Positions 6,501 to 8,551 of a stretch of 8,551 nt of DNA are shown here, piece by piece. Location of the stretch: assembly GCA_023247935.1 (NCBI GenBank), contig JAHFFM010000076.1, forward strand, positions 1-8,551, written 5' to 3'. The notes under the pieces are model-generated. The model did not search any database and was not told the DNA's origin. It worked only from the letters and a program-made list of their open reading frames with translations. The number at the start of each line of letters is the position of its first letter. Position 1 is the stretch's first letter. The DNA is from Candidatus Omnitrophota bacterium (GTDB lineage Bacteria > Omnitrophota > Gorgyraeia > 2-02-FULL-51-18). The position numbers and the translations under genes were made by a program.

Positions 6501-6655
6501 CGCTCGACGGATAAAGAATTTTTTTGCGATTGAATCAACTCACGAAGAGGTTTTGGAACAAGGCTTGAAGCGGAAGAAACGCGATTTCCCTCTTGCATCA
6601 AAAAAATGTGCAGGAGGGAAAAACGGTTTGGTTCTATATGGATTTCAAATTGCAA
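3539..6655 (-). CDS. SNF2-family DNA-dependent ATPase / helicase-like protein
   Basis: The 1038-residue product is a full-length bacterial SNF2 ATPase. The C-terminal motor has LRDYQKEG (578-585), DDMGLGKT (603-610, motif I), VVVPSTLVFNW (639-649, Ia), DEAQ (705-708, II), LTGTP (732-736, III), VLVFSQF (886-892, IV), KTGGVGLNL (943-951, V) and QASDRVHRIGQ (971-981, VI). The segment at 457-500 (FDWFEV...WEGQPISESEW) is the accessory region usual before bacterial SNF2 motors. No CxC-x-HxC SWIM zinc finger is present. The N-terminal ~350 residues are poorly conserved to my eye, with a Ser/Asn/Pro-rich linker near 150-180. Such proteins use ATP to move along or remodel DNA-protein complexes, in the cytoplasm. 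The start is uncertain: TTG 6655 follows the upstream stop by six nt in the same frame and has no Shine-Dalgarno. ATG at codon 20 is the alternative, though the strand-like residues 1-19 look coding. Confidence 0.93.
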   Translation of the reverse strand: MQFEIHIEPNRFSLLHIFLMQEGNRVSSASSLVPKPLRELIQSQKNSLSVERDLTDFLDREGSKYEFYLHTEKGVTRARWDGTVSLGGKTELDLVGGRVRIRKVLFDKNSPDKIFQDFARIGEHLALDVESGRILRLSDASGWYTANLLQDSISAPASNSQSPANDSLVYEPEINVEPDMDFSGQTYKSVLKTASELSKKDDLFPIVSEPFEVMLAHFNDRKMSYPKEQRDVYLRDLILKINGTSSSAQESPMTFRVTLARKSGPLMSVKGSCLWDGQWFDFGSDFFAYFEHLQSMRGARLKKRNLKQALVQAAIRILFEKDEKKAEKQIELEIARLSLGDEEAVWESREYLKRFHKTFVMHEVEDILATREGWYLAPMNYQKIGTLFSLVQEEFGGDFLEWLKRQEKEMPASELFGHLRTLHSRLEQNGIQLCFQHRQIQKAKFKMAVNTFQKTGFDWFEVKPEVAWEGQPISESEWRNILENHGILENGENLWLLDSESLKALELMRDLTRRPAKKNDAGAGPEQIPRLHVLDWVQLRQMGVEVRLSEENERWVNKLLKFERIDSKELPKRFRGQLRDYQKEGYEWLAFLYEHHLGGCLADDMGLGKTVQAIAFLGGIREGKFSSLSKKNSKSQHLVVVPSTLVFNWKSEFKNFYPDMNVVEYSSSIKPQELQSAEVVLVTYDLLRRDETYFHRQNYHVIIFDEAQYMKNIMAKRTSSARRLKCNFALTLTGTPLENHLGEYYSVLDISLPGLLGPYEEFRRIGFSDPMERLKKRAAFFVLRRTKEKTLKELPAKSENEVYLRMTPKQKALYQKVVLSVRKKVGEAFEKNAPSQATITALTAILRLRQVCVSPRLVDKKVHERSPKMEYLLSKLKEIVEEEHSVLVFSQFTSFLDVLEEDIKKEGLKYFRMDGKTPKNARKSLVDAFQCGAGAPIFLISLKTGGVGLNLTRASYVFHLDPWWNPAVENQASDRVHRIGQTKNVFVTRLLMEHTVEDKMMLLKKKKAELYLQVLEGILPKSGKPGLLTKQDFDFLLG

Positions 6656-6661
6656 AAAAAA

Positions 6662-6973
6662 TCAATACAGCTTTTCGATATTGCTGGCTCTTTTGTAGTC
6701 AGGGTCTATTTGAACGCGGACTTTGTCGCCAATTCGCCAATGTCCGATCTCACCCGGCTTGGTCACGACTCTTTTTTGAAATCCCCGGGGGTCCATCAAA
6801 CGAAACAGGCTTTTCGAATACTCAATGTCAATAATCCAGCCTTCGAGCTTATTCTGATCAATTGATTCCATATTGACGGGTGTTGCCGGGGCCAGATCCG
6901 CTGCGAAAACAGTAGGATTTGAAGCAACGGTCAATCCGGCTGCCACGAAAACACCAAGAATGATTTTTTTCAT
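6662..6973 (-). CDS. Small exported protein of unknown function
   Basis: This 103-residue protein starts at ATG 6973, five nt after AGGAGG; an in-frame start eight codons earlier is rejected because it would push the signal peptide inwards. Residues 1-24 are a clear signal peptide ending TVFA before A25-D26. The mature ~79 residues hold no cysteine. After a short Ala/Pro-rich lead they read as an alternating pattern (EGWIIDIEY, LFRLMDPRG, KRVVTK, GDKVRVQID) that suggests a small beta-barrel, OB- or SH3-like. I do not know the family. It lies between the aminopeptidase (32 nt upstream) and the SNF2 gene (6 nt downstream), so it is probably on their transcript, yet it works in a different compartment from the SNF2 protein. 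A role in the envelope is all that can be inferred. Confidence 0.8.
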   Translation of the reverse strand: MKKIILGVFVAAGLTVASNPTVFAADLAPATPVNMESIDQNKLEGWIIDIEYSKSLFRLMDPRGFQKRVVTKPGEIGHWRIGDKVRVQIDPDYKRASNIEKLY

Positions 6974-6978
6974 AAATG

Positions 6979-6984
6979 CCTCCT
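6979..6984 (-). promoter_or_regulatory. Shine-Dalgarno site fixing the small exported protein start
   Basis: AGGAGG on the minus strand, five nt before ATG 6973, is among the strongest ribosome sites in the window. It sets MKKIILGV as the N-terminus. Confidence 0.85.
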
Positions 6985-7005
6985 TTGCCAATTTCATCCT
7001 ATTCC

Positions 7006-8551
7006 CTATTTTATCAAAGAAGCTTCAGAAAGACACTTTTTCAAATCCTCCGCATCTCTCTGTTTCCAGGAGATGTTGGAGCGGATCAATTCAAGCGTTT
7101 GGAGACGGGTTCTCTCGGTGCCGGGCACGGGATGGTTTTTAAAGAAAACTTCCACATCCCGAAGCTGCTTGCTGTCGCTGAATCCGGCAGTGGACCCCTC
7201 GAGAATATGTCCCAGCAAACCCAGACTTCCGCTCTTATACATGGAAGCAATTTTTTTCCAATTAGACTTGATGAATTTCCAGGCCAAAATTCTGGCTGCG
7301 GCATTTGAACCAAAACCGGCCAAAATGACATAGGCATCCTGTGCCCTCACTTGGCCCGACAGTGAAAATTCAAGCACTTGAGCGCTGACTTCTTTGTCGC
7401 GGAAGCGGGTCATGGCTCTTAGCAGCCGGACTTTTTCTTCCTGCAAATTCGTGCTCTCGTAAAGTTTTTTGAGATTAGTCCATTCATCGGCTTCGCCATG
7501 CTCCGCAGCTATGCCATAAACCGCGCTGCGCAAATTCGGGTCAATGGTTTTTCCGGAAACAAAATATCGAAAAAGAGATTTGGCCTCATCCACCACTTCC
7601 GGCTTTCCGAAATGGCCTAAACGTCCAATCACAAGAGAACGTAAAAGAATATCCGAATGAGAATCCTGGGGCTTCGCCATCCACCCCATTTCACCCCAAA
7701 CGGGCGACAAAATCTGTTTCGAGAAATCATGGAGCCTGTTTTTTAAATCTGTCTGGTCGATTTGATTTTCGACGCTTCCTAAAATCCCCGAAATGGTCAG
7801 CCACACATTGTAATCTTTCCAGGAGCAGTAATCGGGGAGCATGCGCAAAACATCGGAAGCGCGCAAATCCCCCGAACGGACAAAACTAAACGCGTCATCC
7901 AGAATCCCCAGAGAATCCGCCGCCGATAATTTCTTTTCGCGCACAGCTTTCATCAGCTTTTCCAACAGATCCTGTGAGTAACGCACACGGTAAAAACCGG
8001 TTTGCCCCGGATTGAGCTTAAACCAATCATTCGGCGACAAATTCAGGGACAGCTCGCTTTTTTTTCCGCTCAAAAGAAAAGAATTTACCTTGGAATCGGA
8101 CGCCGACCGGTAAGTGACCGGCACCCGCCAGGACATTTTCTTTTTGTCAACGCTTCCGTCAAAAATAAATCGCTTCTGAGAAAGCGTGAAGCCTGATTGC
8201 TTGGCCGGTTGAACGGAAATCACGGGATAACCCTCTTGCCGCGTAAAGCTGTCCATGATTTTCCGCACAGGCTGTTTCGAAACTTCTTCCAGGGTTTTCC
8301 ACAAATCCACGGTTTTGGCGTTGCGGTATTCAAAACGTTTCAAATATTTTCTTAAACCCGCGCGGAATTTATCCTCTCCTAAATAATGCTCAAGCATCCG
8401 GTTTACGGCCGAACCTTTGTTGTAAGTGATGTGGTCGAAAATTTCACGGATTTCATGCGGATTTTTCACCGGGATTTCAATGGGATGGCTGTTCTTCAAA
8501 GCGTCATCATGAAGTGCTGTAAAATATTCCGTGGCGACGTATTGGCTCCAC
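7006..8551 (-). CDS. M1-family metallo-aminopeptidase, C-terminal part (5' end outside window)
   Basis: The frame is open from the right window edge, and 514 residues are visible. The first visible residues, WSQYVATEYF then DALKNSHPIEIPV, match the M1 segment just after the zinc site, so the GxMEN and HExxH...E motifs must lie upstream of this window. FDHITYNKG carries the conserved catalytic tyrosine (visible residue 43). It is followed by the usual MLEHYLGEDKF, NAKTVDLW and QEGYPVISV. WFKLNPGQTGFYRVRYS (about 176-192) opens the ERAP1_C-type helical repeat domain that fills the rest. Architecture is that of the eukaryotic-like APN/tricorn-factor type more than of E. coli PepN. Such enzymes remove N-terminal residues from peptides. 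Whether this one is exported cannot be seen. A start at TTG 8499 would make a shorter reading, but coding similarity continues above it, so it is internal. Confidence 0.92.
   Translation of the reverse strand, partial: WSQYVATEYFTALHDDALKNSHPIEIPVKNPHEIREIFDHITYNKGSAVNRMLEHYLGEDKFRAGLRKYLKRFEYRNAKTVDLWKTLEEVSKQPVRKIMDSFTRQEGYPVISVQPAKQSGFTLSQKRFIFDGSVDKKKMSWRVPVTYRSASDSKVNSFLLSGKKSELSLNLSPNDWFKLNPGQTGFYRVRYSQDLLEKLMKAVREKKLSAADSLGILDDAFSFVRSGDLRASDVLRMLPDYCSWKDYNVWLTISGILGSVENQIDQTDLKNRLHDFSKQILSPVWGEMGWMAKPQDSHSDILLRSLVIGRLGHFGKPEVVDEAKSLFRYFVSGKTIDPNLRSAVYGIAAEHGEADEWTNLKKLYESTNLQEEKVRLLRAMTRFRDKEVSAQVLEFSLSGQVRAQDAYVILAGFGSNAAARILAWKFIKSNWKKIASMYKSGSLGLLGHILEGSTAGFSDSKQLRDVEVFFKNHPVPGTERTRLQTLELIRSNISWKQRDAEDLKKCLSEASLIK

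Noticed and set aside
3125..6655. SNF2 ATPase next to a nuclease, as in DISARM-type or other anti-phage islands
   Set aside because: The nuclease has a signal peptide and belongs to a separate promoter unit. No methylase, PLD nuclease, DUF1998 or other defence partner is visible, and the remaining neighbours are envelope proteins.

Overview
The window shows six complete and two edge-truncated protein genes, all on the minus strand and packed tightly. No rRNA, tRNA, CRISPR array or insertion sequence was seen. Five products are recognisable families. Four complete proteins have or appear to have export signals ending in Ala-rich or Ser/Ala sites, which points to a diderm (Gram-negative-type) bacterium. 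Composition is moderate in GC with AT-rich control regions, and two genes seem to start with TTG. I cannot assign a phylum. An uncultured lineage is plausible, but that is a guess.

Reading in the direction of transcription (right to left), the first group is the C-terminal 514 residues of an M1-family aminopeptidase (7006-8551, cut by the right edge), a small exported protein of unknown function (6662-6973), and a 1038-residue SNF2-family ATPase (3539-6655). The gaps are 32 and 6 nt, so they look co-transcribed. A 105-nt AT-rich gap follows. It carries an extended -10 promoter candidate overlapped by a perfect 22-bp palindrome. The second group is a two-helix membrane protein (3125-3433), an exported staphylococcal-nuclease-like enzyme (2615-3121), and an exported DUF1223-type thioredoxin-fold protein that has lost its CxxC pair (1842-2618). 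These are separated by +3 nt and by an ATGA overlap.

The most interesting part is the left end: a bufferin-type RiPP locus. A 91-residue precursor (1492-1767) has a signal peptide and a six-cysteine mature part. It keeps the four-cysteine DUF2282/BufA1-like framework and adds two extra cysteines inside a duplicated C-x-G-x-N-x-C-K-G-x-G unit. Downstream is one long open frame (1-1410, cut by the left edge). Its first ~275 residues are a DUF692 multinuclear iron oxidase (MNIO, BufB) and the rest is a DUF2063 partner (BufC), with no stop between them, so it is a BufB-BufC fusion. The precursor mRNA appears to be bracketed: a sigma70-like promoter and a 12-bp hairpin at the 5' end, and a strong terminator-like hairpin between precursor and enzyme. 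The enzyme start is weak and lies in a small hairpin. The likely logic is abundant precursor, scarce enzyme, cysteine modification in the cytoplasm, then export to the periplasm to bind a metal. For characterised bufferins that metal is copper. Linkage to an exported nuclease and a cysteine-shifted DUF1223 protein is the part I would call possibly undescribed.
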